A DNA stretch of 64,000 nt, from assembly GCA_028023455.1 (NCBI GenBank), contig JAQFVV010012572.1, positions 1,798,001-1,862,000 on the forward strand, given 5' to 3'. A model generated the notes under the pieces. That model did no database searches, was not told the origin of the DNA, and saw only the letters and a list, made by a program, of their open reading frames with translations. This document shows positions 48,027 through 59,852 of this stretch, piece by piece. The stretch is from Epiperipatus broadwayi. Taxonomy: Eukaryota > Onychophora > Udeonychophora > Euonychophora > Peripatidae. Position numbers and translations under genes: made by a program. Each line of letters begins with the position of its first letter. Positions within the stretch are counted from its first letter, which is position 1.

Positions 48027-48906
48027 TCAGTCTTTAATGTTTCCAATGAGGTCAGTAACACCTGTTTGTTTTCTTACCCATATATTGCGTTTTCGATCTC
48101 TTCTTGTTACTCCCAACATGCATCTCTCCATACTTCGAGTGGTCTGAAGTCTCTCTATTGCCCTTCTATTAAGTCTCCAAGTCTCAGAGCCATAAGTAAA
48201 AACTGGTAAAACACATTTATTAAAAACCTTCCTTTTCAAACACATAGGCATATTTCCTTTTAGTATCAAGTTATTTCTACCAAAAGCACTCCAACTAAGT
48301 TTAATTCTATGATTAATTTCATCCATTATGTTTCCATCTACATTAATAATCTGACCAAGATATTTGTAACTGTTAACTTCTAATTCATCATAATCAATTT
48401 TATTTTCATATTTTGAGAAAATCTATTAAATATTACTTTAGTCTTTTTAACATTTATCTTTAGTCCTATTTTCATCTGATAACTCTTGCAACATTTCCTG
48501 CAACTCTAAAGCATTATTTGCAAAAACAACTACATCATCTGCAAAATCTAAATGACTTAAATAATCTCCATTTACTTTCACTCCTTTAGCTTCCCATTTT
48601 AATCCACAAAATACTTCTTGCAATACTGCTATAAAAACTTTTGGAGATATGGAGTCACCCTGTCTTACACCTTTCTCAATGTTGACTTTCCTAGTATCAT
48701 TATGTAATCTAATTGTTGCTGTTGCATTTTTATAAATATTCTTTAAAATATAACAATATCCTGGATCTACACCTTGATGATCCAATGCTTTGATGACTGA
48801 AGAAATGTTTATAGAATCAATGGCCTTTTCATAATCTACAAAAACAAAGCATAATGGCAACTCATATTCATTTGTCCTTGTCCTTTCTATAGCTTCTCTC
48901 AATACC
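48027..48906 (-). pseudogene. RTE-like reverse transcriptase, C-terminal half
   Basis: From 48902 downwards: CFVFVDYEKAIDSI (first catalytic Asp), EKGVRQGDSISPKVF and the catalytic box FADDVVVFA near 48545. After a frame break near 48447 a second frame (48326-48027) encodes the region after RT: KLSWSAFGRNNLIL, CLKRKVFNKCVLPVFTYGSE and ERCMLGVTRRDRKRN. These blocks are typical of RTE/BovB-like polyproteins. The copy lacks the endonuclease and is broken, so it is dead. Confidence 0.88.
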
Positions 48907-48959
48907 TATCATGAATTATATAGTAATAAAGAACAAGTACCTCCTATATCTATTATATA

Positions 48960-49350
48960 TCTTCCGAATTGCCCAAAATTGTAAATGAAGAAGTGAGACA
49001 TGCAATTAAATTTATTAAAAAAGGAAAAGCCCCAGGTAATGATGGAATTATAATTGATATATTAAAAGAAGCAGGTGAAGAAATGGAAAAAAATTTAGCA
49101 AAGTTATATACCAAATGTCTAAATGATAAAGATGTACCAGATGATTGGAAGAACGCAGTATTAACATTAATATTTAAAAAAGATGATAAAGAAGATATTA
49201 AAAGTTACAGACATATCAGCATTTTATCAGTTTTATACAAAATGTTTACAAAGATAATTACAACTCGTCTACAGAGAACATTGGATTTCCACCAACCAAG
49301 AGAACAAGCTGTTTTTAAAAGTGGTTTTAATACAATAGATCATATCCAGG
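48960..49350 (+). pseudogene. RTE-like reverse transcriptase, inverted N-terminal part
   Basis: An open frame encoding LPKIVNEEVRHAIKFIKKGK, then KAPGNDGI, LTLIFKKDDKEDIKSYRHIS and LYKMFTKIITTRLQ. This is the start of the RT domain (fingers). The usual Pro in YRPIS is His here. The frame then runs into the target duplication. Its C-terminal continuation lies next door on the other strand, so this is the inverted half of the same insertion and not a separate gene. Confidence 0.88.
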
Positions 49351-49364
49351 TACTGTTATAATGT

Positions 49365-51121
49365 ATAGGTACATATTTGAAATACTTTGTTTAAATCTGT
49401 AAAATTCTCACATTGGAAAAGTGTCAAGAATCAAGGGCTTTGGAAATTCAATATTCAACGTCTATTAATCATGCATAGCCTGTATAAAGCTTTGACCAAT
49501 TCTTATTAGTGAAAACATGACATTAGAATGCTACTATATATATATTGAAGCTACACACACACACATGCACGCACATATATAAGCTTCCTTCACCATTCTC
49601 CGTGGTTTAACTAAAGACCTTAAGTCCAACCACAATGAATGTAGGTTAAATTAAATAAGAACTTTAAAGCATTTAATAATAGCATAATACATTCAAAGAA
49701 TTTTATAAATTAAATATAAAAGATTTTAATTTTAGATAACAAAGAGAAATACGTGATATAGCAGAACTCATTAGAGAATAGATTGTAAGTTAGATAGGAA
49801 TAATTAATTTAAAATGTCATTTTTCAAAACAATGGGATTGGAATGCAAGATGTCCAACGAGTGTGTATAAATTGAGAGCTTGCCTTTTGTTCTCTCTCTT
49901 GTACCTGCGAAAGCTCTACTGCTTGGATTGAAAGCTGCCATAAAGAAGAGAATTAAAATGGGTTTTTAGCCAGTGCTCTCCGCAACCAGGAATATATTAG
50001 CCCCCTGCTGAATAAGATCGTGAATCAACAACATTCTGTAGATGAGGTATATAAGAAAAATTTTAAATGGGTGCTGTAGTTCAAATGACTTGAGTAGACT
50101 TTCTCTCTCTCTCTCAGCCACTTCCAGGAGCCAGGATGATGTAGTAAAAAAAATGTGCCAGAAAAATTTTGCCTGACCAATGCTTGCTGCTTTTAATGAA
50201 TAACCGAGGTGGAAAGTAAAAGAATAGAAAGATGGACGTGTAGAGAACCAAAATCATAATAAGCCGTCAGAACTAGATGTGGACTAGAATATTTCTATGG
50301 CTATCTAAGTTAAGACATATGCAATTTTAAAAGTTACTGGTAACTTAAAATTTTTTGATTAGTTTTAGCTTTACTCTTTATAATATTGTAATCAATGAAA
50401 ACATATACGTACATTTAATTTTTTTAAAGATATATATATATGTTTGACTTAAGATTTTATAAATATGTAACTTAACATTTTTTTTTTAGTTTTCAATTTA
50501 CTCTTTATAACATTATAATCAATGAAAAATGTATACATACATTTAGTTTTATATATGTGTGTGTGATTTAAGGTTCATAAATATGTTATTAAATAGTACT
50601 ATTAAAATTTTTTGATTTTTTCCCCTCGTATAATGGTGATTCATCTAGAAACCCTAGATAAGATAATTTGATACTAGAATTTTGTTGCTTTTGTACGAAT
50701 CTCAAAAGAGAATGATAAATTATATATATATATATTTTTGTTATTTGAAAGACAAGAGTAACGAAATGTTCTGCCGATGTTTTTTATTATTATTATTATT
50801 TTTACTTTAGAAGAGAAACGGCAGAAGCATAAGGGTCATTCTAAATTCGATGTTTTTTTTTTTAGCTAGTTATAAAGGGAATCAAAAGGTTGTTTTTCAT
50901 TTCATTTGCTAAAGAGAAAAAACAAAATGATTTAAAATAAATTCAACTTACATTTTTTTTAAAGAAATTTTTCTTGTTTTGCTTTTCATCTGAATTATAA
51001 TCACATATGCTTATGTATGTATTCCTTCGATTAAAGTGAAATGATTTGGAATAAACGTTTGTATATTTTAAGTGGGAGAGAGAAAGAGTGTTTATATAAT
51101 CAAGAAACGCTAAAGAAGTTT
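49365..51121. other. OGT intron, decayed repeat sequence
   Basis: A CA tract is at 49552-49570. From 50341 a tandem duplication with a 127-bp period runs to about 50590; each unit has TAACTTAA, TTTACTCTTTATAA and TCAATGAAAA. At 50613, TTTTTTCCCCTCGTA resembles the complement of the gypsy polypurine tract at 21810, so an old related LTR may precede it. No coding frame is credible. Confidence 0.35.
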
Positions 51122-52883
51122 CATTAATAAGGTGGTAGAGTAAGAGTTCTCGGTTGTTTTCTATTCTATCATGTCAGCCACATGATGGCGCTACTACTAG
51201 GTCTATTCCTAGAAATATACCGTTTCAGTGGCCTCACCCAACCTAAGAGACTTCTTTCTATGATAAAACACAGAAAGTCCTCACAGTGGGTTGGGCGGCG
51301 TCCTCAGCCAACCTACGAGGCTTCTTTCTATGATAAAACACAGAAAAAGTCCCCGCCGGCAAGCCGTTCTGACTTTTTTCTATGCTAAAAGCACAGACAA
51401 ATACCTTTACTGGCTGCCGTAGTTGGATATGTTATTAACTTTATCGTAATGCTAGAATGTCTATTTTCTCTATACTTTCGTGTGAGAGTTGTGGATTTTA
51501 GCCTGTCATAATTATTTAAAATTTCATTACAAAGGTATTTTTTTTAAGTGCTCTAACGTACTGTTACGTTGTAACTTTATTAACAATGTTGTGAAGGTTC
51601 CATTGCGAATGTGTAACCCCCAAAAATTGCTTTTAAGGGTGCGGCAGAGCAGTATTTCGACGATCATGCAAAAAGTAACGTTTTAGCGAGAATTCAGCTG
51701 TGTCAAGTTACTTTTTATATATACGCACAAACAGTATCTGATTATTAATTACTGCCAAAAAAAAAAAAGAAAATTAGTTGCATATTATTTGTTACATTTA
51801 CTATTTAAATAATATTACTTTTTATATATACACAATAACAAAAAGAACCCACTTTCTGATTAATTACTGTCCAAAAAACGCAAATTAGTCGGTACCTTTT
51901 TATATATATACACACTAACATAAAGAAACTACTTTCTGATTCATTACTGTCAAATAAAAGCAAATTAGTCGGGTATCATTTTTAAATTGAGTATTTAAAT
52001 AACGGTCCTTTTTATAAATACACATTAACAAAAAGAACCCACTTTCTGATTAATTACTATCCAAAAAAAAAAAAGCAAATTACTTGTGTATCATTTTAAA
52101 GTTTAGTGTGAATTTTTTTAAATGTTGTGGGTAAATTGAATAATGTAGAATTGCATATTATTTTCTATTAAAAAAAGGCTGTAACCTTTATATATACACA
52201 CAAAGAATAACAACCCACTTTCTGATTAATTACTGTCAATACCAAAAAAAAAAAATTAGTCGGGTATCATTTTTAAATTTAGTATTTAAATAATATTACT
52301 TTTGATATCTACACACTAACAAAAACCATCCAGTTTCTAATTAATTCCAGTCCAAAAAAAAAAAAGCAAATTAGTCGGGTATCATTTTCAAATGTAGTAT
52401 TTAAGTAATGGTAATTTTTATATATGCACACTAATAAAAAGAACCCTTTCTGATAAATTATTGTCAAAAAAAAACAAAAAAAATTAGTCGGGTATCATTT
52501 TTAAATTTAGCGTGAATTTAGAAATTTTGTGTAAATTGAAAAATGTATAATTGCATATTATTCTCTATTTAAAAAATACCGTAACATTTATAGATACACA
52601 CAAACAAAAACAATCCATTTTATGATTAATTACTGTCAAAAAAAACGTAAATTATTTGGGTTTCATTTTTAAAAATTTCATGTGAATTTTTAAATTTTGT
52701 TTTTTAAATAGTAATATTATTTACTATTACTTACTATAATTTCGTATTACAAAACTAAAGCCGATATTTATATAGAATCATAGGCCCGGCCCGGAATCGT
52801 AATATGTAGGTGTTTTTGATTAGCATCAACGCCATGGTAGAATAGAAAACTACCGAGTTCTCTTATCATTTTATTAAGCCACC
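51122..52883. mobile_element. Terminal-inverted-repeat element with internal minisatellite
   Basis: The left end (about 51122-51178: AAGAGTTCTCGGTTG, then TTTTCTATTCTATCATG) recurs inverted at the right end (about 52819-52880, minus strand AAGAGAACTCGGTAG, TTTTCTATTCTACCATG). Between them are three units of about 70 bp at 51240-51400 (CTTTCTATGATAAAACACAG) and the longer array at 51700-52700. No transposase frame exists. Non-autonomous elements with internal tandem repeats are known in several invertebrate groups. A clear target duplication could not be assigned. Confidence 0.6.
51700..52700. repeat. Minisatellite array, about 8 units of 70-180 bp
   Basis: Each unit has TTTTTATATATACACA, an ACAAAAAGAACCC-type stretch, CTTTCTGATTAATTACTG, an A run, AAATTAGTCGGGTATCATTT and an AT-rich end. 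Unit starts are near 51712, 51820, 51897, 52010, 52185, 52305, 52418 and 52590. Spacing varies because the AT-rich part is sometimes longer (GTGAATTT...TTGCATATTATT). Confidence 0.75.
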
Positions 52884-54467
52884 ATTATATATATATAAAT
52901 GATTATATAAAGAGAGATCGATAATATAAACGGATTTCTTTTTAATCTACTAAGTTTTGCCTCAGTCTCTTACAATTTTATAGCATTAGAATTTAGATAT
53001 AAGTATTTAGTTTCAGGCTTAATTTTTTTTTTAAAAACATATTGTTATTCCGTCTTAATTTTTCTTTACTTGGTGAGTCGGAAATACCTTCGGAATTGTG
53101 CCGTACCCCTATCTCCAGGATTGGTGGGTTTCACTTATGGATGTCTCAGGATAAGACTCCGGAAATCTTTAGGCGTCAAACATATTATTGATTGAATATA
53201 AGCGTTATGCTCCGTTTCTGAACTCGGATTATGCTCTGTGAAAGAGTTCTCTCCTTACTCTACTACATTTTAGAGGCGGAGTGCTATCCAGCCTCATTTC
53301 GTATTAGACATATAGAAATATATCTCTGAAAATGCTCTCCAAGAAAAGGAGAAAAACGAATAGCCGAGTAACACATTTAGTTAATGATGTTGTTTTGGTT
53401 AAGCCCGACTATCTTCTATGCTCAAAGAACAACGCAGTAAACCTGAGGAGGGCTGTTGATATAAAGTGTAAGAAAAGGGGGTTCAAATTTCAGTTAAAGT
53501 AATAGCACAAAGAAAATCTACCTAACTAGCATTTCCATAATTACACTTCTTTTTCTTTTATCATTTTCCTACTACCTCTGAATGATTCCATTCTCTCTCT
53601 CTTTCACTTCCAACGTCATTCATTCTATGCTGATTAAGTTAACTGTAATTTGTGAATTAAACAATGATTAATTGCCTATATGTAGATGGTGTTAAGGAGG
53701 TAGTGATAGCCTTTTCATATGTTCATTATGTGATTTCTTTTTGTAAATAATAAATTTCGTTTATTTTTTTGTAAACAATAAACCTTTTGTAATATTAATA
53801 CCTCCACATACCACTTATTATTTGTAAATTCCTCCTTAAGAGTCTCGTCTCTCCTTGACCATCGGGCATACATTAAGAATAAATTCTAGTGAGGTTTGGA
53901 AGTAAGTTACTTAGTAGTGATCTGAAGGCGTGGGCGAGGTTCAAACCCCCTATACCTACATCTCCAGATTAGGTTAGAGCAACTCTACTTTTCATACTGT
54001 TACAATATATATATATACAAATTAATATCATCAAAATACATAAATCTGATGAATTTGGCATTAAAAAAAAAATGATTTTAATTTTTTTAAAAATTTTCAA
54101 ATAATTTTTTTTATTCATTAACATTGCTATTTTCTTAAAAACTTATGAATTTGGTAATCGCTATACTATTTTTATTATGAGGTACATTATATTTATTAAA
54201 TGGTAAAGATATGCTTAATTACGAAGTCAAGAATTCAATAACTTAAAACAGGTGTAATAAAGATGATGGGAATATAATTTTACAATTATCAAAAAAAAAA
54301 AAAAAAATGGATATAATCTCTCTTTTCATATAAAAAATACTTAACAACAAATCCCACTTATAAAAATTTTCGTTGAAAAAAAATTGTTAAATCCCCTCAA
54401 AAAATATTCTACAATTTAGTGACAATCTTATTTAAATAAGTTTTTAAAACTAATAATTGATACTTAC
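52884..54467. other. OGT intron, possible decayed LTR
   Basis: The stretch 53070-54003 is GC-richer than its surroundings and has no frame. Near 53200, GCGTTATGCTC and TTTCTGAACTCGG resemble CCGTTATGCTC and TTTCGAACTCAGG inside the gypsy LTR (near 6330). It ends near 54003 in CTGTTACA before a TA tract. A solo LTR of a related family is possible but unproven. Confidence 0.25.
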
Positions 54468-54746
54468 TTTAACTTCAGCTTTTTCAATGATTGGTGTCAA
54501 ATCTGTAGCATTGATTATACTGACATTATCTTTATCAGCTAGTTTTCCTTCTTTATGATCTATGATAGCACGTTCTAGCATATGTGGAAACATATGGCGA
54601 TGGTCGCCTATAAAAAATGTGTATGGCATAAATGCTAATTTTTCTGAATACTGATCTGCTAATAGAGGTGGTGAAGTCACACGGTCAGTGATAATATAAT
54701 CCATAAATGGAGCACCACTTGTTCCTGGGTAGCCAAGCCACATCAC
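54468..54746 (-). CDS. OGT: OGT exon ([11 protein letters not shown])
   Basis: 279 bp, phase 0 at both ends. It encodes [40 protein letters not shown] and [20 protein letters not shown], and ends in EKAEVK. This is the end of the first catalytic lobe and the start of the intervening region. The first 65 residues are strongly conserved in OGT; the end is variable. The acceptor is an A-rich AAAAAAAG and the donor GTAAGTAT. Confidence 0.95.
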
Positions 54747-57180
54747 CTTTTTTTTTTAAAAAAAAAAAACAATTTATAAAAAAGTGAATTTATATAATTA
54801 AATAATTCTTTTTATTCTATAGCCATTGGCTAAAAAAATAAAATAAATTAATTTAATATATTGAAGCAATGGATCTGTAGATCAGATCCATGCTTCCTGT
54901 CTTTCTATATTTCTAATCTAGGATCAAACTTGATCCACGCTTGATGATTATAAAACATTCCGTCTGCCATCTTGTATATATTTAATTTCTAGATCAGTTA
55001 ATAAAAAAATAAAAAATCTCAAAATTTTCTATTTAAAATTTTGATTATAAATATCAGATGGACTCAGATATATATATGCGTGGATACATATATATATAGT
55101 TATAGACAGAAACTTTTATAAAAATCAAAAAATTAATTTTTAAAATAATATTTTTTTTTTAAAGTATTTTATTCTGAACATTTACTTTTATGATAAATCC
55201 TGCTCACATTTTTTAATGTAAAACAAAAGAAAATCTATTAGCAAAATAGTAATAGATTTTCTAATTAAATTAAAAATAAATCATAGGAAAGATATTTTAA
55301 AGAAAAATTACTCAAATCTAAATTAAACTTAAAATAGATTTGAAACAATAAAATTAATGGGTTTATCGAGAGAGCAGATCTTAAGAAGACAATACTTAAA
55401 TATTTTAGATTGACGATTATGATCGCCTGAGTCAAATATATCCGTTTTGCTTTGGGAAATGTATAAATAGACCAGGAGAACAATAGGAATACGATTAGTC
55501 AAGTTTGTTTGAGAAAGAGCACGGCGAATCCACGCCGGTTTTAAAATATATGTGCAATAATATGACGGTGGGTTAAACGGCCCTGACCTGCCCGTTGTTC
55601 CAAGTATGATCACCAAAGTACCATGAAGCCAGAAAATTTTCGTTAAATGTTTGAATTTTGGACTGCCGAACTGTGAACTCTTGAACCAAACTCAACAGCT
55701 AGCTATTCCTATGCCGAAATAATGAAAGCCAACTTCAAATTGTCGTTCCATCGTTGGACCTAAATTTCAAATGCGGACTCTGAATAAATTAGGTAATATC
55801 TTTTAATTTGTTTTCATTTCTAACCTCCTAATTTATTCTCCAATTCTAGTTGACCGTACATTTAATTGTTCTACAAATAAATGTCTTCTAAAATTAAATT
55901 CTCCCTCACTAAATGTAAAATATTGTATTAACTAAACTTTGTAATCCTGACCTTCTATAACTTAACTTTAATGTCTCTGCTATGTAACTGTTGTCTGTCT
56001 TAAATTATGCCTCTCTTAATGCAAAACTTTTCTTATTAAAGCGGTCTATAAATATATTTATTACTTACCTATAGATTGTTTAGATTTATAAATATCTCAT
56101 TTCAAATTCTATTTATGTGCCAATTTGTTCCATCTTGACAAAAGTTTTATGATTAAATAATTTGCTTACTATTTCCCGACTAATGTCTGTCAGTAAATAA
56201 ATAAATATTTCGCTCTAAATGATGAAATGACTTTGTTTTATTATAGTTATATTTTCTGAAAACATATTTCATGTGTATACAGTTTAGTCTTGGGAGAGAC
56301 GCTAGATCAAGTATGGAACTGTTATTTAATTAGATTATTCCATTTTAAAAGAATGAAAAGGGGAGTAGAAGGTTTTTCCATGCTAAGGCGTAAGAGAGAA
56401 TTCTCAATATTAAATTTGAAATGTTGGTAGGATTTTGTTTTGAAGGGAGAGACATCTCGCCTCAGCAATAAATGATATTCGTATAATATTTTAATTTGTG
56501 TAGATCCGATCTTGGTCAATCAGCTATAATATAAATATAATCTTATGAAGTATAATTTTCATACTGCAGATTAGACGAACAAAATAACAGAACAATGAGA
56601 ATTGAATGTTTTAAAGTATAGAAGAAGGCATTATTGGGGAAAAGCTTTGACCACTCCACTCATCAGTTTACAATTAATAAAGTGATGGTATTTAACTATA
56701 AAATCAGTATAAGGCATATTTAAAGACAGCAAAAAGCAGCGTAAAAAAAAAGAGTTGGACAAAAGAATAAGATTAATGTGGCATATAAAAAAAGTGTGTC
56801 TGTTATATAAATAAAGATAAATAAGGTTCCCTGTAAAGACAGCATGATGAAGGATAATGGCAGTCATGTTTTGATCAACATAAAAACTGTTAAAGGAATA
56901 AATATGGTCCTTTATGATAAATTAAAACACCTACTCCTGCAGCTGGACTATTGGAGATTGAGAACTATAAAAACTCAAATCTCTCAAAGATTGATATCAG
57001 AATCCACATAAAGTTTAGTCTCAGAATAAAAAATAATATAAGAAGAAAATTCAGTTCCAATTGTTGATAACAAACAGCCATTTATCCCCCACACTAATAC
57101 TGGTAATATTTAGACACATAAATTACACAATTTAAATAGTGAAGGAATAAGCAGTTTAAATTTCAGAGAAACAATGAATT
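54747..57180. other. OGT intron, decayed repeats, no gene
   Basis: The part at 55490-55640 is GC-richer (GAATCCACGCCGG, GTGGGTTAAACGGCCC) and may be a retroelement remnant. The overlapping minus-strand frames at 55265-55616 contain no recognised domain. The remainder is AT-rich. Confidence 0.35.
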
Positions 57181-57322
57181 AAAAAGGCAACACAATTTGA
57201 GCAGCAAATGTACAGGACCCCATGGGCACATAGAGATAAAGCAATGCATAAAAAGGCAACACAATTTGAGAAGGAAAATGTACAGGCATCCCAGGGGCAC
57301 ATAGAAGTAAAACAATGCATAA
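57181..57322. repeat. Tandem duplication, 69-bp unit
   Basis: Two units start at 57181 and 57250, each with AAAAAGGCAACACAATTTGA, AATGTACAGG and GGGCACATAGA, then CAATGCATAA. Confidence 0.85.
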
Positions 57323-57623
57323 GTATCAGAACCTGGTATAAAAACAAGATATTGCACAAATCAAAAATAAACATAACATAAAAACAGGTAAAATCTGAGG
57401 AGAGATATACTTAAATAAAACATGATATTTAGAATTAAACATACTGATAGGCAAAACCAAAAGCAATACCAAATAAGCAATAAAGAAAAAAAAACATGCT
57501 TTTATTGCATCTTGGTAGACACACTCTCAATAAGAGGAAGTTCGCAGTACATGGGCAACTTGACACCAGCAGCCACTTATAAACTTCTGTATCCTGAGTG
57601 CATGTTTAATATTGTTCAATTCA

Positions 57624-58142
57624 TCAAAAAAGAACCTCTTTTAACAATAAGGATGCAAATGTAGCTAATGCCTGCCTAGTCCAATGAAGATATCTAGATA
57701 TACTTGGTTTCAGGGGAGGCTGAGTTTCAACCAATGTTTTCCGCTTTTTAGAAGCCGCTATAGTAGAAGTGCCTGGAACTCTGTTTTCAAATAACTCAGG
57801 CATAACTTTAGCATCAGAAATTCGGTTATCCTTTATAGACTTTTTCTTCATTCTTGGTTTCCTCTTCTTAGACATATGAATTGATGTAAACGCATCAGAA
57901 GTTAAGATAGAGGCCTGAATAATTTCCGATTCAGTTTCAGCATCAGTGGACATGGATTCCTGTGTGAGAAAACCAGCAACAGTTTTTGAAGATGGTGATA
58001 TGACAGAAATGTAAGAATTTTCATGAATAGGAATAGGTAATATTGTTGAGTTATAGACTGTGGCAAATCTTTGAAACTGATGACTTTTGGACATTTTCAC
58101 CCCACCCTGTTTAATAAAATCTTGACGAGCAATCCTTAACAA
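57624..58142 (-). CDS. Unknown 172-codon frame in an OGT intron
   Basis: An ATG at 58142 opens a frame with uneven composition. The Ser/Thr-rich N-terminal half includes SSKTVAGFLTQESM. Basic clusters at residues 92-104 (KKRKPRMKKK) and 132-135 (KKRK) look like nuclear localisation signals. It runs in the same direction as OGT but lies inside an intron, with no splice sites that would join it to OGT. Upstream sequence to about 59250 on the same strand seems to carry further broken coding pieces (ILALPLHSIGYPRSR near 59150). It may therefore be the end of a processed pseudogene or a decayed transposon ORF. Family unknown. Confidence 0.35.
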   Translation of the reverse strand: MLRIARQDFIKQGGVKMSKSHQFQRFATVYNSTILPIPIHENSYISVISPSSKTVAGFLTQESMSTDAETESEIIQASILTSDAFTSIHMSKKRKPRMKKKSIKDNRISDAKVMPELFENRVPGTSTIAASKKRKTLVETQPPLKPSISRYLHWTRQALATFASLLLKEVLF

Positions 58143-59852
58143 TATGGATTCTTATTTTGCAAAAAAAACATTGAAATAAAACTCCTCTAAAAGTTATTAC
58201 CAAAGAAGAAAAATCAGTGGTATGAAGAAATGAATAACAGTTGGAAAATTTTTTTTTTAATGTTATACTAAATGTGGCTGTATTGGTTAATACTAAAATA
58301 CTAGCTCTTGTTTTCTAACAAGTATTTGAAGGTTGATATGGTTCCCAACTTATTAAGTTGAAGCTGAAGATCTGTATCATTGAAGTCAATGTAATACGTT
58401 CTTAATTTGAACAGGAAGCATCAGATGTTTATCAATACTGTATAACAATAATTTATTGTTTAAAGAATTTTTTTTTTTTTTTAAATAAATCTTTTTGCAT
58501 AATGTTATGGAATTCTATACAGATATACCTGTTGTTAAGGTGCAGCAAAATTTAGTAAATAATGTTCATAATTTTTTCCAAGTAACCATTGCATAAAATC
58601 CTTCTAATGGAAACTTAAAAAGATCTTAGCACTATGAAAGTTTTTAAAAGATTTAAACAAAGCAGGGGGCACTGTTAAATTAAATTTATGTGTATATTCT
58701 TGAATAGTTATTGATCAATAATCAAAGTCAGAATTGGATTCATTTATGAATAAAATTCAATGTAAATCATGATTTAGCAGACTAAATACATCATTTTCAT
58801 CAACCTTCAACACGTGACTGTGCAACACATTCATGTAACTATTTTTTCCTTTCATTTTGAATTCATACAAGAGATTTAGCAAGTCAGTTCATACAAGAGA
58901 TTTAGCAAGTCAGTTCTACTATTTTCCAATTTATTTAACATATTATTATCAACAACTGATTTGCAAAGATTGGAATCAGATTTAGAAAAATAAGTTAAAT
59001 TAATATCTCTAGCATTACTAGCATGCAAGGCTGTTATTAATATCACTCACGAATATATTAAAAATCAGTTTTTTACCAGCATCTGATGACTTCTTTCTAT
59101 TAGCTGAAAACTTGATATAAGTAATAGGTTCTACTCTTGATCGAGGGTAACCAATAGAATGTAATGGTAATGCAAGTATTTCACCATCATTCGAAAGTGA
59201 AAGTTTTACTGAGACTCCACAATGGCAAATATGTCAGAGCTACTAACAGCCATTATAATTGGAAAAAAAAATCTTTGCGGCTATTTGTCTAGCTCACTTC
59301 AGTTTATTAGAAAGAGGGGAGATTCCAGTCTTAACCTAAACAGATCAGATTGATAAACTCCAAGCTTCTCTAACCAAAAAAAAAACCACTACAGGATTAG
59401 AAAGACAAGCAACTTAGTTAAATAGGTGCCACCAAGTGATCAATAATTTGCATTATTCTTGTACTAAAATTTTATTTATTATTATTTAATGCAAAAACAT
59501 AAATTATACATTGCAATACAATTTGTTATCAGATATTTTTGTTGTATAGGAGATTAGAATTATTATCAAGGTGGCAGAACATGGTAATTTTTAAAAAAAT
59601 TTGATATAAAAAAATTTTGGTATATGGAGTTTTCACCGAAATCAAAATTTTGCCACCCCAATGACTTTAAATTTTGGAATACTGATTTTTTACAATTCAA
59701 ATTTCACACATTAGATTTTGCCTACATAAATATGGTATCACATACGTGTACAGACACATTAATATATTTAATAAAGAAAGCGTGTATTAAATATTATAAT
59801 GAGTATATAGTAATATGAATATATCAGTAGCCTTAACAACTTGGGAAATTAC
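58143..59852. other. OGT intron, probable decayed coding fossil
   Basis: No intact gene. A tandem duplication of 26 bp lies at 58865-58916 (TTCATACAAGAGATTTAGCA twice). Minus-strand fragments in broken frames lie between 59250 and 58750; they may belong to the same fossil as the frame at 57624. Confidence 0.35.

Larger units (their letters stand above)
47785..49350 (-). mobile_element. RTE-like LINE, 5'-truncated with inverted 5' part
   Basis: The 14-bp TACTGTTATAATGT stands at both sides (47771-47784 and 49351-49364), a target-site duplication. The 3' part (47785 to about 48906) is on the minus strand, and the 5' part (about 48907-49350) on the plus strand. Together they encode one continuous RT: the plus piece ends at HIQVL and the minus piece resumes at VLREAIERT. 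The 3' tail on the minus strand is a GAT repeat (GATAATGATGATGATAAC), not poly(A), as in RTE-clade elements. The endonuclease region is absent. Confidence 0.88.

Noticed and set aside
47781-48147. Plus-strand frames over the LINE 3' part
   Set aside because: They are the complement of the RTE-like coding sequence.
53945-53965. tRNA-like GAGGTTCAAACCCCC
   Set aside because: Stem arms and A box are missing; not a tRNA gene.
55265-55616. Two overlapping minus-strand frames of 72 and 95 codons
   Set aside because: No recognisable domain, and the overlap in different frames suggests chance in a decayed repeat.
57156-57374. Two overlapping minus-strand frames rich in Cys and Leu
   Set aside because: They translate the 69-bp tandem duplication and have no other support.
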